DNA from: Siphonodentalium dalli
Lineage: Eukaryota > Mollusca > Scaphopoda > Gadilida > Siphonodentaliidae
DNA: 64,000 bases
Assembly (NCBI GenBank): GCA_032622095.1
Contig: CP136063.1
Coordinates: 67,531,897 to 67,595,896, forward strand
Direction: 5' to 3'
Shown here: positions 34,150 to 45,643 of the stretch, piece after piece
How positions within the stretch are numbered: position 1 is the stretch's first letter
How the letters are laid out: each line of letters opens with the position of its first letter
Position numbers and translations under genes: made by a program
The notes under the pieces: model-generated
Seen by the model: only the letters and a program-made list of their open reading frames with translations
Told to the model about the DNA's origin: nothing
Databases searched by the model: none

Positions 34150-34552
34150 AATTGTTCATCACGATACTTTTTCATGTTATGGAACAAGTGTTCAATCACA
34201 TCTTAAAATGATTGTATGATCAATCCATGAACAATAAACAAAAACAAGATGCCGCCCGAAGGTCAGTACCCACAAATCCACACAAACAGCTCGGCGTCGA
34301 TTCAATCTCGATCGCACTCGCTCTTTGGGGCGCCAGGAAATCAATAGCTTTTGGAAGTACATAAATGGGATTTCCTGCCATCTTTTAATCTCTCGCTGTC
34401 TGAATTATTCAGTATCAATGCTCGACTGTCTGATCGTCATGCGATCCATGATTTAGAGGGGAGCTCGCGTCAGTTACAGATCTAAGCTCGGAGTTCACCG
34501 GGGAATAAAATGTCACGATACGTCAGTGATTATGTGAGAACATGATTTATAA
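34150..34552. other. Unannotated stretch
   Basis: Nothing recognised. Confidence 0.35.
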
Positions 34553-35005
34553 CTCTACGTTAATTAGCGGGTGTATAACTAACCCTTTCTCTTGATGAAA
34601 TAGTACGCAGCAGAGAACGAAAGGAACCATGAGACCTATCTCAGGCTGCGACTTAACTTTATGTTAATTAGAGGATGTTAATTTTATGTTAATTAGCGGG
34701 TGTATAACTAACCATTTCTCTCGATGAAATAGTATGCAGGAGAGAACGAAATGAACCATCAGACCCAAGTCAGGCTGAGACTTAACTTTATGTTAATTAG
34801 CGGGTGATAACTATATAACCCTTTCTCTTTATGACATAGTATGCAGGAGAGAACGTAAGGACCATCATACCCATATCAGACTGCAACTTAACTTTATGTT
34901 AATAAGCGGGTATTAAGTAACCCTTTCTCTCGATGAAATAGTACGTAGGAGAGAACGAAAGGAACCATCAGACCCAAGTCAGACTGCGACTTAACTTTAT
35001 TTAAT
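34553..35005. repeat. Tandem repeat, 103-107-bp unit, four copies
   Basis: Units share GTTAATTAGCGGGTGTATAA, CCCTTTCTCTCGATGAAATA, CAGGAGAGAACGAAAGG and CTGCGACTTAACTTTAT. The first two are spaced 130 bp apart because of an extra partial segment. Confidence 0.9.
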
Positions 35006-35156
35006 AATTTTCAGCCAGTGAGACAAATCAACAGGAGCTTTATATGTCACTAAGAAATAATTTATTTTATATCCTAATTTTTTCCCATCAACTGGGACAG
35101 GAATGTTTCTATTTTTAGAATATGTTGTTCAGTTGCGTATGTTTTTTTTATATTAA

Positions 35157-35456
35157 CCCTTTACCCAACAGAACGGCCCTGTGCCAATGCATTCTCTTAT
35201 ATATGCGAGTCGACCATAGGTCGCCTCGCATATATAAGAGAATGCATTGGCTTGGCTTAACATATTAAAAATTATAAAATTGTTAAAGAATGTAAGAAAA
35301 TGTAAGAAAAAAATGGTAAAAAGTTTTAAAAAAAGATTTTTTTAGGCCAATGCATTCTCTTATATATCATATGCGAGGCGACCTATGGTAAAATAAGATA
35401 TTTTAGGCTGTTGAAGCTTTATTTGGGCGTTTTTGGCCGGTTTGTTGGGTAAAGGG
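35157..35456 (+). mobile_element. Family C MITE with a deletion in the second hairpin
   Basis: TTAA at 35153-35156 and 35457-35460; ends CCCTTTACCCAACAGAACGG and GTTTGTTGGGTAAAGGG. The right hairpin is broken after GCGAGGCGACCTATGGT, and the adjacent GGAACCGG segment is lost. Confidence 0.93.
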
Positions 35457-35524
35457 TTAAAAGTCTTGAGCTTATTATAATATAGTATCAGATCTTTGAT
35501 AAAACTGAAAAATAGGCCAATTTC

Positions 35525-35793
35525 CAAGGCTGCAAATATGTTGTCTGCCATTTGCACAATGAGGTCCCCAGAGGGTGAATTTAATAACATTAACCCGCAC
35601 AGACCTAATTCGGATTGAAGTTTCCCAGTTGAAGTAACTTTGACTATAGATACTTCGCAGACGATGAGGCCTTAGCAGAATGATGTCCCCAGAGGGTGAA
35701 TTCGCTGATGCTTGCCCACTGTGTGGGATAGCATCACTAAATTCACCCTATGGAACCTCATTCTGAAAATGACAAGCACACTACTTGCAGACA
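35525..35793. mobile_element. Family B MITE, degraded
   Basis: Left end CAAGGCTGCAAATATG, left hairpin truncated, right hairpin at about 35672-35768, right end near CTACTTGCAG. No target duplication visible. Confidence 0.75.
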
Positions 35794-35879
35794 ACCTTTC
35801 AAACATAGTTTTAGAGCTGACTGCCAGAGTTCATTCTGATTTAGAAATGAAAGGAAAAATGTAACAGGATATGCTTTAT

Positions 35880-36296
35880 CAAGCCTTGAAATAGTGTGTC
35901 TGTCATTTGCAGAATGAGGTCCCCAGAGGGTGAATTTAGTGATGCTAGCCCGCTTTCACCAAATTAACCCTCTGGAGACATCATTCTGCTTCGGCCTCAT
36001 CTTCTGGGAAGTATCTATAGTATTAAATTAACATTGTTTTTAGTTACGTTTTCCCATCTGGGAAGTTTCTATATCCCCTAATTTGCAGAAGGTAAAATCC
36101 ATATTCGAGGTGCCCAACTTCAACTGGGGAACTTCAATCTGATCCTAGATCTACCATAGCAATTGAGGGCCTAAGCAGAATGAGGTCCCCAGAGGGTGAA
36201 TTTAGTGATGCTAGCCTGCTATGCGGGATAGCGTCACTAAATTCACCATCTGGGGACCTCATTCTGCAAATGACAGACACGCTATTTGCAGACTTG
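35880..36296. mobile_element. Family B MITE, hybrid ends and 17-bp flanking duplication
   Basis: The left end is the short-form type (CAAGCCTTGAAATAGTGTG), the right end the long-form type (GCTATTTGCAGACTTG). The internal segment is of the long form. AACAGGATATGCTTTAT occurs directly outside both ends (35863-35879 and 36297-36313), longer than the 8 bp seen at other copies. Confidence 0.9.
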
Positions 36297-36313
36297 AACA
36301 GGATATGCTTTAT

Positions 36314-36775
36314 GCCTGCATTCATATGAAAACAATGAGCGGAAAGATGTGAAAGAGATATAAGCCAATATAAGAGGAAGGTTGATTTGTTCTATGATGT
36401 GTGCAAACATGTCTCAGGCAGATGAACATAAAACAATCAACTCCTGGTCGACATGAAAGGACAGATGACAATCTCTATATTAAGATGCCATTGTATCTTG
36501 GACGGAAGGCGGTTATTATAGCTAAGCTGTCCAACCACATGATATCGTTTCCATCTTATTGACAAAGCATTCCATCAATGGACTCGCTCCATCTCTGGCT
36601 ATCCCCCATCGATAAAAGGTCTGACATGCCAATTATAGACTAGAATAGTACACATAGGCCAAGAGGACAGCAAGACGGTCATTGCCATGATGGGGAAAAA
36701 AACAATCATGTAAAAGTAGTCAGGCTAGCTAGGTATTATATAAAGAGGAATAATGCTATATTTAATTAACCCTTT
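36314..36775. other. Unannotated stretch
   Basis: Nothing recognised. Confidence 0.35.
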
Positions 36776-36779
36776 GAGT

Positions 36780-37010
36780 GCCAGGGGCCGATATTATCGG
36801 CCCTAAACCTACACAATAAGTCTGTTAAAGAATATAAGAATATATTATTAAAATTGTAAAAAATGTAAAAAAAAAAAAAAAAAAAATAATATTAGGCCAA
36901 TGCATTCTCTTATATATGCGAGGCGACCTATGGTCGACTCGCATATATAAGAGAATGCATTGGCACAGGGTATATGGGTTGATACAAAAATCGACCTGGC
37001 ACTCAAAGGG
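36780..37010. mobile_element. Family C2 MITE, short form
   Basis: TTAA at 36776-36779 and 37011-37014. Closely similar to the 21404 copy; the spacer holds an A-run and one complete hairpin (36896-36963). Confidence 0.93.
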
Positions 37011-37014
37011 TTAA

Positions 37015-37638
37015 GAAGTCTGACATAACAAATATTCCCATATGAACCGACAAATGTTTACATAACAATGCATTTACATAAACGAGTGCCCTATTCCCCT
37101 TTAACAGGTTGTTTTACATGGATCAGTTATCAATGGACTCTCTTCGGTTGGTTTGGGTATTTCGGACCGCCGTGGCTACATTTACGGAGCCGTAGATATA
37201 GCCCTGAGCCTAAAATGTATTCGTGATGTCATTTGACGTCATTTAATGATGTTTACAAGCAATTCTAGAATAACAGTTTTCTCTGTGTGCAAATGAATTA
37301 ATGAAACACATTTTTAAAGTTTGAATTGTAGTGCATTGTGTGTAGAATTCATGTGTTATGTTTTATTCACAAGGCACACATAGTAAATTTTAAAATCCAT
37401 AACATATGCATAATCTACTTAGTGGTTACTTATGTCATGTTCCAAGAAGTTACTCTGCATGCACATGTCTGCCATTGCAGTGTGACCACTATACTGCTAT
37501 TAAACACAAAACAATACCGTATATGGGTTTATAAGAGCAAATAAAACAATTGAAATCAGTTAATGCATCTGCACTGGTTGCTGTATGCATGTCTTCTCTG
37601 TAGAGTCGTTAATATAATGGAATTGAAATTTGTAGGTA
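37015..37638. other. Unannotated stretch
   Basis: Nothing recognised. Confidence 0.35.
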
Positions 37639-37839
37639 CAGTAATGCCCTAAGTAATCGACTCTTTAACCACAGCAGAATTATGGGTAACTTTTCAGGAT
37701 TTAGTCGGAAATATGGCTTGTTTCCATTCATCGGGGAGAGCTTTCCGATGAATGGCAACAAGCCATATTTCCGACTAAATCTGAAAAGTTACCCATAATT
37801 CTGCTGTGGTTAAAGAGTCGATTACTTAGGGCATTACTA
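37639..37839. mobile_element. Family A foldback MITE
   Basis: TA before CAGTAATGCCCTAAGTAATC; the right end GGGCATTACTA is mutated. Both arms are near complete. Confidence 0.92.
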
Positions 37840-38872
37840 TAAATAGACCCACCATCATCCGTCATTAGGAAACATATCACATACGGACTGTTATAGACAT
37901 GAACAGTGATCATTAAAATTTGATAATATCAAGAATCGTGTTGCACAAGCATTTTCATGAATTTACAAGAATCTTGTAAAACCATGCCACTCCATAGAAA
38001 ATGTCATCCGAACTACGCTCAATTGTAAATATTTACTTCTTGATTCGGGACGGAACCATCGGCGATAAATTAACGAAAATGATTTTGCGATCGAGAGTAC
38101 ATGTAACTGCATTTAATTAATATATAGAATAATGATGCATGTTGTCAATTTTGATATAATACTAGTAAAAAATAACTACTTTGAGCAAGAATATTCTCCA
38201 TTTCGATTTGATCACCCTACTGGAGTGTTTCACATTACTTTAACAGGTCTGATAGTGACGGTGGTAAATCTTGCTCAGCATGTCGATAAAGAGAATACAC
38301 ATTTTTGCACATATGACCCGTCCCCAGTCCGAGTGATGACATTATTGTTCTGATGACAGTCGATGTACTTATTACCGATGGACCATAGCACACCCACTGA
38401 GTGGTAACAGGCACATATTGGCAGGATACAGGCATTTAAGTATAAATTATCAGCACACCCGACTGACCTAACAGACATATTATTGAGCCATATCCACTAC
38501 CCACTATGCTGCAAAGACACACCCGGCCGACCCGATCCCACAACCGACATGATCCTGCGTTTAATTGAAGATTAGAATACACCGCGTATGCTGTATCGAC
38601 TTTCCTTTTCACTCCGTAATACAATAATCAATGATTCTATTTCTATTTTTCTTCACACTCATTTGCGCCGACTTGTCATTTCATTGATTGGACAATCAAG
38701 ACGAAACTCTTTATAGACCTGCGTAACGAACATATCAATATCGCACGCTGTACTTTTACAGTGTTCTCTATATTTGTACTCCTATTAAATTGAATGAGTC
38801 ATCGGTCAGTTGTCAGTGTAAGATGATTGTACTTGGGAATGAAAAGATACCTGTGCAAAAAGTGTATGAATA
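37840..38872. other. Stretch with one dispersed repeat
   Basis: About 37998-38042 (CATCCGAACTACGCTCAATT, then TTTACTTCTTGATTC) resembles 58004-58048 (CATCTGAACTACGTACAATT, then TTTACTCCTTAATTC). Short frames here have no supported function. Confidence 0.45.
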
Positions 38873-39068
38873 CAGTAAAGCCCTAAGTAATCAACCTCTT
38901 AACCAAAGCAGAATTATGGGTAACTTTTCAGGATTTAGTCGGAAGTATGGCTTGTTGCTCGGCGAGAGCTTTCCGATGAATGGCAACAAGCCATATTTCC
39001 GACTAAATCCTGAAAAGTTACTCATAATTCTGCTTTGGTTAAGAGATCGATTACTTAGGGCATTACTG
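38873..39068. mobile_element. Family A foldback MITE
   Basis: Ends CAGTAAAGCCCTAAGTAATC and GGGCATTACTG with TA flanks. The turn is shortened on the left arm (GGCTTGTTGCTCGGCGAGAG). Confidence 0.92.
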
Positions 39069-39155
39069 TAATTTAAGAATTCTCTATTATAGCCTCTCAA
39101 TGTTGACGGGCTCCAGGCGATATCAGTCTAAGTTAACCCTTTCTCTCATCAGTTA

Positions 39156-39264
39156 CACTAATGCCCTTTCCGATGAATGGCAACAAGTCATATTTCCGAC
39201 TAAATCCTGAAAAGTTACCCATAATTCTGCTGTGGTTAAATAGTCGATTATTTAGGGCATTAAT
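39156..39264 (-). mobile_element. Family A MITE, right half with a short left end
   Basis: ACTAATGCCC joins directly to the right arm CTTTCCGATGAATGGCAACA, ending GGGCATTAATG. Confidence 0.82.
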
Positions 39265-39305
39265 GCAGAAAGAGGATCTACAACGAGTCCCCAGTCTAGC
39301 ATTAA

Positions 39306-39550
39306 CCCATTGAGTGCCAGGTCGATTTTTGTATCAACCCATATACCCTGTGCCAATGCATTCTCTTATATATGCGAGTCGACCATAGGTCGCCTCGCAT
39401 ATATAAGAGAATGCATTGGCCTAACAATTGTTGTTTTTTTTGTTTTTTTTTTACAATTTTTTACAATTTTAATAATTTATTCTTATATTCTTTAACAGAC
39501 TTATTTTGTAGGTTTAGGGCCGATGAGATCGGCCCCTGGTACTCAAAGGG
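39306..39550. mobile_element. Family C2 MITE, short form, reverse orientation
   Basis: TTAA at 39302-39305 and 39551-39554; starts CCCATTGAGTGCCAGG. One complete hairpin (39353-39420) and the GGGCCGATGAGATCGGCCC palindrome near the right end. Confidence 0.93.
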
Positions 39551-39554
39551 TTAA

Positions 39555-39800
39555 ATGCGACCATCCCGTCGAGCGATCCGGAGACGAATGATGACCAAAT
39601 TTCATTCCAATCAGTTGAGACAATGTATACCTAAAGTTTATCATCCATGTGCTAGTAAACTACCATACCAAATTTCATTCCAATCAGTTGAGACTATATA
39701 TCTAAAGTTATCATGTGGAAACCAAAAGTGAATGGACGGACAGACAGATGGACAGACAGACAGATGGACAGACCAGTACCATAATATGTCCCGTTTTTTT
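39555..39800 (+). mobile_element. Probable RTE-type retroelement or SINE tail
   Basis: Contains two copies of CCAAATTTCATTCCAATCAG with CTAAAGTT.ATCAT, then GGACGGACAGACAGATGGAC repeats and an AAAACGGGCTTATAAA end. Typical of invertebrate non-LTR 3' tails; no coding part remains. Confidence 0.6.
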
Positions 39801-40649
39801 AAAACGGGCTTATAAAATAACCACTTTATGCATCTTATTTTGAAAGTGAAGACATAACATCAAGTGAAACGTTGAGACGGCAGACAATGAGTTAACAAGC
39901 CAACTGCCAAGAGAGATATATCTGAACAATTAGAGAAATCACTTGTGTTTAAAGTTTAACAGTTTTTTTTCATCAGGACCCATTGCTCAGAGCTTTGTAG
40001 GTGATGAGTGTAGATGTGGGGCAATTCCGGCTCATTAGTTTTATATAGCATATCTGATCAGTTGTCAGAGGCAATTTGGGAAGTCCTAATCAAAACACCT
40101 TTATAGGTGGGTAGCTCAGATAAAAGCATCTAACAGTAAACTTTTTGCCACCCATGCTGATGGGTAAAAACATAAAGAAGATACATTCAAGGACAATATG
40201 AAGTGACTGGTGTCTGTGAGGAGACATGTGCGTCTGTGCGCCATTGTTTTGACCATCTTAATTCCCCATGTTTCCAAGCCAACTACTGGAAGGGAGCCTT
40301 AACCATAAAGGTGTTCTATTAAATTTGCTGATTTTCACCAGTTTTTTTGTAAATTTTTGCATAAAAAAATTAATTTTTTAAGATTTTTTTTGCAATATTT
40401 CGAGGAATTTATATATATAAAAACAAAAAACAGAAAACAAAAAACTTCTTCAGAACTTTGTCTGCATTTTCCCCAAACTAACAAAGGTATATTTTGAAAT
40501 GAAGTATTTACATTGACTCTAAAGTTTAAAATTCATAAAAATGTTCTTCTTACATTGTTGAAAGGAATATACTGGGACTGCTCTAACAAATTCCAATTGC
40601 TACGTATTCAATACTTGTATTGTTCATATTCGAAGTTGGGAATGTCACT
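39801..40649. other. Unannotated stretch
   Basis: Very AT-rich at 40320-40440; no gene recognised. Confidence 0.35.
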
Positions 40650-40653
40650 TTAA

Positions 40654-41027
40654 CCCTTTACCCAACAGAATGGCCCTGTGCCAATGCATTCTCTTATATA
40701 TGCGAGTCGACCATAGGTCGCCTCGCATATATAAGAGAATGCATTGGCTTAACACATTAAAAATTATAAAATTGTTAAAGAATGTAAGAAAAAATGGTAA
40801 AAAGTGTTAAAATAGATTTTGTTTAGGCCAATGCATTCTCTTATATATGCGAGGCGACCTATATAAGAGAGTGCATTGGCACAGGGCTAACTGTAACTAT
40901 CACAATGCGGTCAAGGAGCCGGTTCCAATGATATCCATATTTGTATGGTTCTATTGAGACAGACCGAAGATATTTTAGGCTGTTGAAGCTTTATTTGGCC
41001 GGTTTTGACGGTTTGTTGGGTAAAGGG
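40654..41027 (+). mobile_element. Family C MITE
   Basis: TTAA at 40650-40653 and 41028-41031, both standard ends. The first hairpin is complete; the second lost about 13 bp at its loop (GCGAGGCGACCTATATAAGA). Confidence 0.93.
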
Positions 41028-41031
41028 TTAA

Positions 41032-41661
41032 CTGTATTTGCACCAAAATAAAGCAGACATGTAAAGATATGTAGAGTCTGAAGAATGTAAGCAGAAGCAG
41101 GAAGGATGTCTCAGAGGGCCTAATTACTACCCCCAGAAGATGCTTGTAAACCATTAGAGTCCATATAATCAACATGAAGGGATTATAATAGCATCATAAC
41201 ATACAATAGTTCCACATTGTTAAACATCCACCATTTTAATTGGACAATAAAGCAACCATTAATTCCCTCATTTCATCTGACAGACCCCCTTTGAACTATA
41301 TTCCATCCCACCACATGTTCCCAACATGATACCATCAGATACAGGGGATGAGTAGTGGAGTGACAGTCCAACATCACCAGCATGTTACCATTTTATAGTA
41401 ATTTTAAATGGACATGGCTCATTTGAAAAGCCATTGGAAAAGTTATGTAGCATGCCCTTGGCATGTTGTAGGGTCAGTGATTTGAAACTGATGATGATCA
41501 TATTGAACCTTTGGCATGTTGTTAACAAAAATAACATCTGTCCTTTGGGCTTTTAATATTCTTTTTTATGGTGCGTTTAAATTAAAAAAATTAATTCTTT
41601 GTTATACATTATAATAAAACAAGCGTTCCAGGATCTTGCTCTCTGCCACAAAATTCCTTTC
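41032..41661. other. Unannotated stretch
   Basis: Nothing recognised. Confidence 0.35.
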
Positions 41662-41665
41662 CTAA

Positions 41666-41925
41666 CCCTTTAATCACGGAGCTGCGCTGGTGCAGCATTA
41701 AAGATCATGTTCCAGTGCATTCTCTTATATAGGCAAGTCTCCCACAGGGAGGCTGACATATATAAGAGAATGCACTGGCTTACAAGGTCAAGGTAAATAT
41801 TGTTAGGACAATGTACTCTCTTATATATGATTAAATATATCTCCCTATGGGAGACTCGCATATATAAGAGAAAGCTTTGGCCCAGGGTTTTCGCAAAATT
41901 TCAGGAAGCTCCAGTCATGGAAAGG
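41666..41925 (-). mobile_element. Family D MITE, reverse orientation
   Basis: Starts CCCTTTAATCACGGAGCTGC after CTAA and ends CCAGTCATGGAAAGG before TTAA at 41926-41929. Two hairpins, the second distorted (ATATATGATTAAATATATC). Confidence 0.86.
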
Positions 41926-42112
41926 TTAAATAATTTCCTTCCTTTGGGCTTTTAACTTTAATTGTGTGTTTACTTTTTAAAAACATTCTTTGCTAGTTAT
42001 AATTTTAAAAAGAGTCGCAGGATTTTTCTCTCTACCACAAATTTCCTTTCATTGAAAATGGGGAACAATTTGTCTGCTCTAAATTGGGAACCTGACCTTA
42101 GTGTTTTCCTAA

Positions 42113-42895
42113 TTTTGATGTCTTGTAGACATCCTCTCTAATGGAACGATAACGTACGTAAGAAACTACCCCGTAATAATAACAACCAATGCACAACGCC
42201 GTGAAATAAACTCCGAACATATAGAAAATTCAAAACTACAACCAAATTAGAGAACTACCTGAATACATGCAGAATAACGAAACACAGGGAATCACTCACG
42301 AGATTGCGGATTAGCTGTCATTCCCTCGGAATCGAACGAGGACGGTATCTCAACATTGACGAACAATACCGCATTTGCGAAAAACGGGTGGGGAAAGAAA
42401 TCCTGGCAAGCGCCTAGGAAACAAAATGCTGTCCAGACGACGAATTCCACCTCATTATAAATTGCTAGTTACTATCAAACGAACGTCAATCTCTCTTCAA
42501 ACAACTACCGAAAGACATCCAAGAGTCAGATGGAATAGCCCAATTTAAACAAATAATGACATGCTCACAACCGAACGTGCTAAAAGCAATTGCCCATTTT
42601 GTCTACCACGGACTTGCCAAAAAGGGAAAATGGCAACCTAGTGACCAACTGCTAGACAGAATACGCGACCAGACGAATGCAAATTCCCAATAATATGAAT
42701 AAAACCAAACTCGATGCAAATACATATAACTACAATATTATGTGCGACATATTGTGTCAAGACCACAAATGACCGTATGAATACATGTCCTTTCACTACA
42801 TTGTTATAAATTATGTTTCTTTATTATGTATGTATACACTTGACCATATTTGGTGTAAAAGTATAATAAATTGATTGATTGATTGATTGATTTAT
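42113..42895 (+). mobile_element. Non-LTR retrotransposon (LINE), 3' end
   Basis: A 5'-truncated LINE copy: a decayed coding remnant (42205-42693), about 180 bp of 3' UTR with a GTATAATAAATTGATTGATT end, and a TTGA microsatellite tail at 42871-42891. The clade cannot be fixed without the reverse-transcriptase core. Confidence 0.75.
42205..42693 (+). pseudogene. LINE ORF2 C-terminal remnant
   Basis: One frame of 163 codons, ending TAA at 42691-42693, with two internal stops (about 42400 and 42463). Readable parts include RLRISCHSLGIERGRY and DDEFHLIINC, then NERQSLFKQLPKDIQ and LKAIAHFVYHG. The pattern of a basic LR.S.H.L.IE.GRY block, then Cys residues and a DE.H....C motif, then a closing helix, is typical of the region after the reverse transcriptase in several LINE clades. 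The polymerase and endonuclease parts are absent. No start codon can be assigned because the copy is truncated; it cannot encode a working protein. Confidence 0.72.
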
Positions 42896-42904
42896 CTAAT
42901 AGAC

Positions 42905-43414
42905 ATTGCAGCAGACAAGTGCATTCTCTTTATATATTCAAGGCTCCCTATGGGAGACTCGCATATTTAAGAGAGTACACTGGCACAATATCTTTAACCC
43001 ATTACCCAACAAACCGGCCAAAACCGGCCAAATAAAGCTTCAACAGCCTAAAATATCTTCGGTCTGTCTCAATAGAACCATACAAATATGGATATCATTG
43101 GAACCGGCTCCTTGACCACATTGTGATAGTTACAGTTATGCCCTGTGCCAATGCATTCTCTTATATATGCGAGCCGACCATAGGTCACCTCGCATATATA
43201 AGAGAATGCATTGGCCTAAAAACAATTCTTTTTACCATTTTTTCTTACATTCTTTAACAATTTTATAATTTTTAATGTGTTAAGCCAATGCATTCTCTTA
43301 TATATGCGAGGCGACCTATGGTCGACTCGCATATATAAGAGAATGCATTGGCACAGGGCCGTTCTGTTGGGTAAAGGGTTAATGCTGCACCAGCACTGCT
43401 CCGGTCATGAAAGG
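42905..43414 (+). mobile_element. Family D MITE, left-truncated, split by family C
   Basis: Keeps the right hairpin (42920-42983) and the CACTGGCACAATATCT segment. It is opened at TTAA and resumes as TTAATGCTGCACCAGCACTG, ending CGGTCATGAAAGGG before ATAA. Confidence 0.88.
42998..43378 (-). mobile_element. Family C MITE nested in D
   Basis: TTAA at 42994-42997 and 43379-43382. Starts CCCATTACCCAACAAACCGG, ends TTCTGTTGGGTAAAGGG. Both hairpins complete (43147-43214 and 43284-43352). Confidence 0.94.
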
Positions 43415-43433
43415 GATAATCTGCTAGAAGAAT

Positions 43434-43493
43434 GTAAATATAAGAAATGGATGTCGATTTTCCTGCTTTCCATGGAGTATGGATGCAAGTTGG
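43434..43493 (+). repeat. Relative of the 45.5-kb inverted repeat arm
   Basis: AAGAAATGGATGTCGATTTT, then CCATGGAGTATGGATGCAAG, similar to 45514-45562. Confidence 0.6.
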
Positions 43494-43526
43494 GCAGACA
43501 TATTATGTGGAAGGGGAATTCCTTAA

Positions 43527-43733
43527 CCCTTTGAGTGCCAGGTCGATTTTTGTATCAACCCATATACCCTGTGCCAATGCATTCTCTTATATATGCGAGT
43601 CGACCATAGGTCGCCTCGCATATATAAGAGAATGCATTGGCCTAACCCAATATAAAAAAAAAAAAATCAACAAAAAAAAAAAAATCATTTTTTTATATTT
43701 TTTAGGGCACTCTACAGACCATAACTAAAAGGG
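43527..43733. mobile_element. Family C2 MITE with altered right end
   Basis: TTAA at 43523-43526 and 43734-43737. The left end is standard; the right end reads ACCATAACTAAAAGGG instead of the expected CTGGCACTCAAAGGG. One complete hairpin (43574-43641). Confidence 0.85.
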
Positions 43734-43737
43734 TTAA

Positions 43738-44103
43738 TTAGACTGCAGCAGACCAATAATTCCCTTAAATCTACTTTGACAGGGACAAGGTGCCCTTACC
43801 TCATTAAGAAAATTGGTGATTATTGGGTGGAGGTGTGATAACTTTGAGACTTCAATAGATTTATGTGATCTTTAGTGTCAGCCCTTCACAGGGAGGCAGC
43901 TCCCATCCACTATCATCCAGAGTTATATAGCCTGGGATACTGATAACACACTGCCTCACAAAGATACATTTAGTTTAATGGTTCCTGGATGGCTTGGCAT
44001 TTAGGAGTTCTTGTTTAGGTTATTGGGAAACTGGTTGTGATAAGATTTAACATTTGGAGGATCGTCTTACCTAGCTAAAAGTTCACAGGCTTTTGGTCTA
44101 TAA
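43738..44103. other. Unannotated stretch
   Basis: Nothing recognised. Confidence 0.35.
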
Positions 44104-44359
44104 CCCTTTCTATACTAAATACTCATTGACTGGTAATTATCCCTTAGGAAATGTTCACATAATAAGTTACACAAACGACAATAAGTCATTTGTTGACCAT
44201 ATTATCTGAACATTTCCCTCCAATAAATAGGACTCTGTCTGTACTTGCATTATATGTCGTCTTGCTTATTTTCCTTGAAAACCCCTCCAAATGAATAATA
44301 GATCATTCCAATGTACACCTTTATTAATGAGTGGGAAAATCCATTTAGTATAGAAAGGT
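44104..44359. mobile_element. Family E MITE with ATAA flanks
   Basis: Starts CCCTTTCTATACTAAATAC and ends CATTTAGTATAGAAAGG. The flanking tetranucleotide is ATAA on both sides, a departure from TTAA shared by both ends. Confidence 0.85.
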
Positions 44360-44474
44360 ATAACAATAGTACATTAGGTTTATAGAATATGTGCGCACAT
44401 GGTTCCCACAGGTCAGAGGTCAAGGCCATTTCTAAGCAATTTTCAAGTTTTTCCATATCTTCCTTTACCTATTC

Positions 44475-44632
44475 TATATGGAATGGATGATTGACAGGCG
44501 AACAGATAATACAGGTGCAGAATAATTCATATATATTAGCTGGAAATGTTTAGATAATAAGTTCACCCTTTGGTCGTTAAGACAACTTGTAACTCACTCC
44601 TCAATAAGTACATGTATTTAGTATAGAAAGGG
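44475..44632. mobile_element. Family E, right-hand fragment
   Basis: Contains ACAGATAATACAGGTGCAGA, TAGATAATAAGTTCA and the end TTTAGTATAGAAAGGGTT. Confidence 0.72.
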
Positions 44633-44662
44633 TTGATGTGTTCACTGGGCAATGCAGGAATG

Positions 44663-44905
44663 ATAATCTGGTGTAGCATTAAAGATCCTGTGCCAGTTGT
44701 ATTCTCTTATATATGGGAGTCGCCCATAGGAAGCCTCACATATATACATATATAAGAGAATGGGCTTACAAGGTCAAGGTTAATAATGTTAGGCCAATGT
44801 ATCCTCTTATATATGCGAGGCTCCTCACGGGAGACTCATATATATGAGAGAATGCATTGGCACTGAGTTTTCAAAAAATTTCAGGAATCTCCAGTCATGA
44901 AAAAG
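44663..44905 (-). mobile_element. Family D MITE, left-truncated
   Basis: Begins TCTGGTGTAGCATTAAAGAT, has two decayed hairpins and ends AATCTCCAGTCATGAAAAAG. Confidence 0.8.
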
Positions 44906-45509
44906 ATAATATTTGGGCCAAACGCAATCTCCCAGTTTACCAAATGTTTAGAGCGTAGCTGTCATGGTCCAATTGTCGGCCACACGATACCAGGGCAATC
45001 ACCTAGAAATGGGGGCATGAGGTGCAGTATGATATGTGTTAAGTTACGCAAGGAAGCAACCGGATGGTTATACCAGACCAAAGAAGCAATCATGTTATCA
45101 GAGAAAGTCGTGCCATGGGAGGAACACAAACATAGGCGGGCCACTTAGCATTGCACAGCGGATTAGATCCGTGTCATTCTAACCGAGAATGCAACAAGTC
45201 CAGACCCCTCAAGGTGGATCCCAGCTGTTAAATGTAAATTCCATTCGTGTTTCCTTATTCACCCCTCTGGGGGAAGAAATTTTATCAATAGCACAGGGTT
45301 TTATCCAAGGAAATGGAAGTTGTTTTATTAAACTTTATCGTTGTTTCAGGCTTCAGTTGCTAGCCCTTATCATGGCACAAAAGGTAAATTTCGTTGGGAA
45401 AACACTCCACTGTAGTGTTAAACGATTAGGGAATTTACTAGTCAACTAGACGATTGACCACCCCACCACATCACATATAGTACAAAAACAGATCCTGACC
45501 CTCCAAGTA
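44906..45509. other. Unrecognised stretch with two short open frames
   Basis: Plus-strand frames of 83 and 86 codons (44897-45148 and 45189-45449) are slightly denser than average but match no family I know, and the first starts inside the D element. I do not call a gene. A homology search of 44915-45430 would settle it. Confidence 0.3.
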
Positions 45510-45643
45510 TAATTTAAGAAATGGATGTTGATTTGCTTGCGTTCCATAGAGTATGGATGCAAGTTGGTCTGACATTTTGTGTGGAACCAAATTGCATCCA
45601 TACTCTATGGAACGCAACAAAATCAACATTCATTACTTATATT
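45510..45643. repeat. Inverted repeat with 50-bp arms
   Basis: 45510-45562 pairs with 45592-45643 (TCCATAGAGTATGGATGCAA and its inverse). The loop is about 30 bp. Possibly a small foldback element. Confidence 0.85.

Noticed and set aside
44897-45449. Two consecutive plus-strand frames of 83 and 86 codons
   Set aside because: The first begins inside a MITE end; neither resembles a known family. Left open for a homology search.
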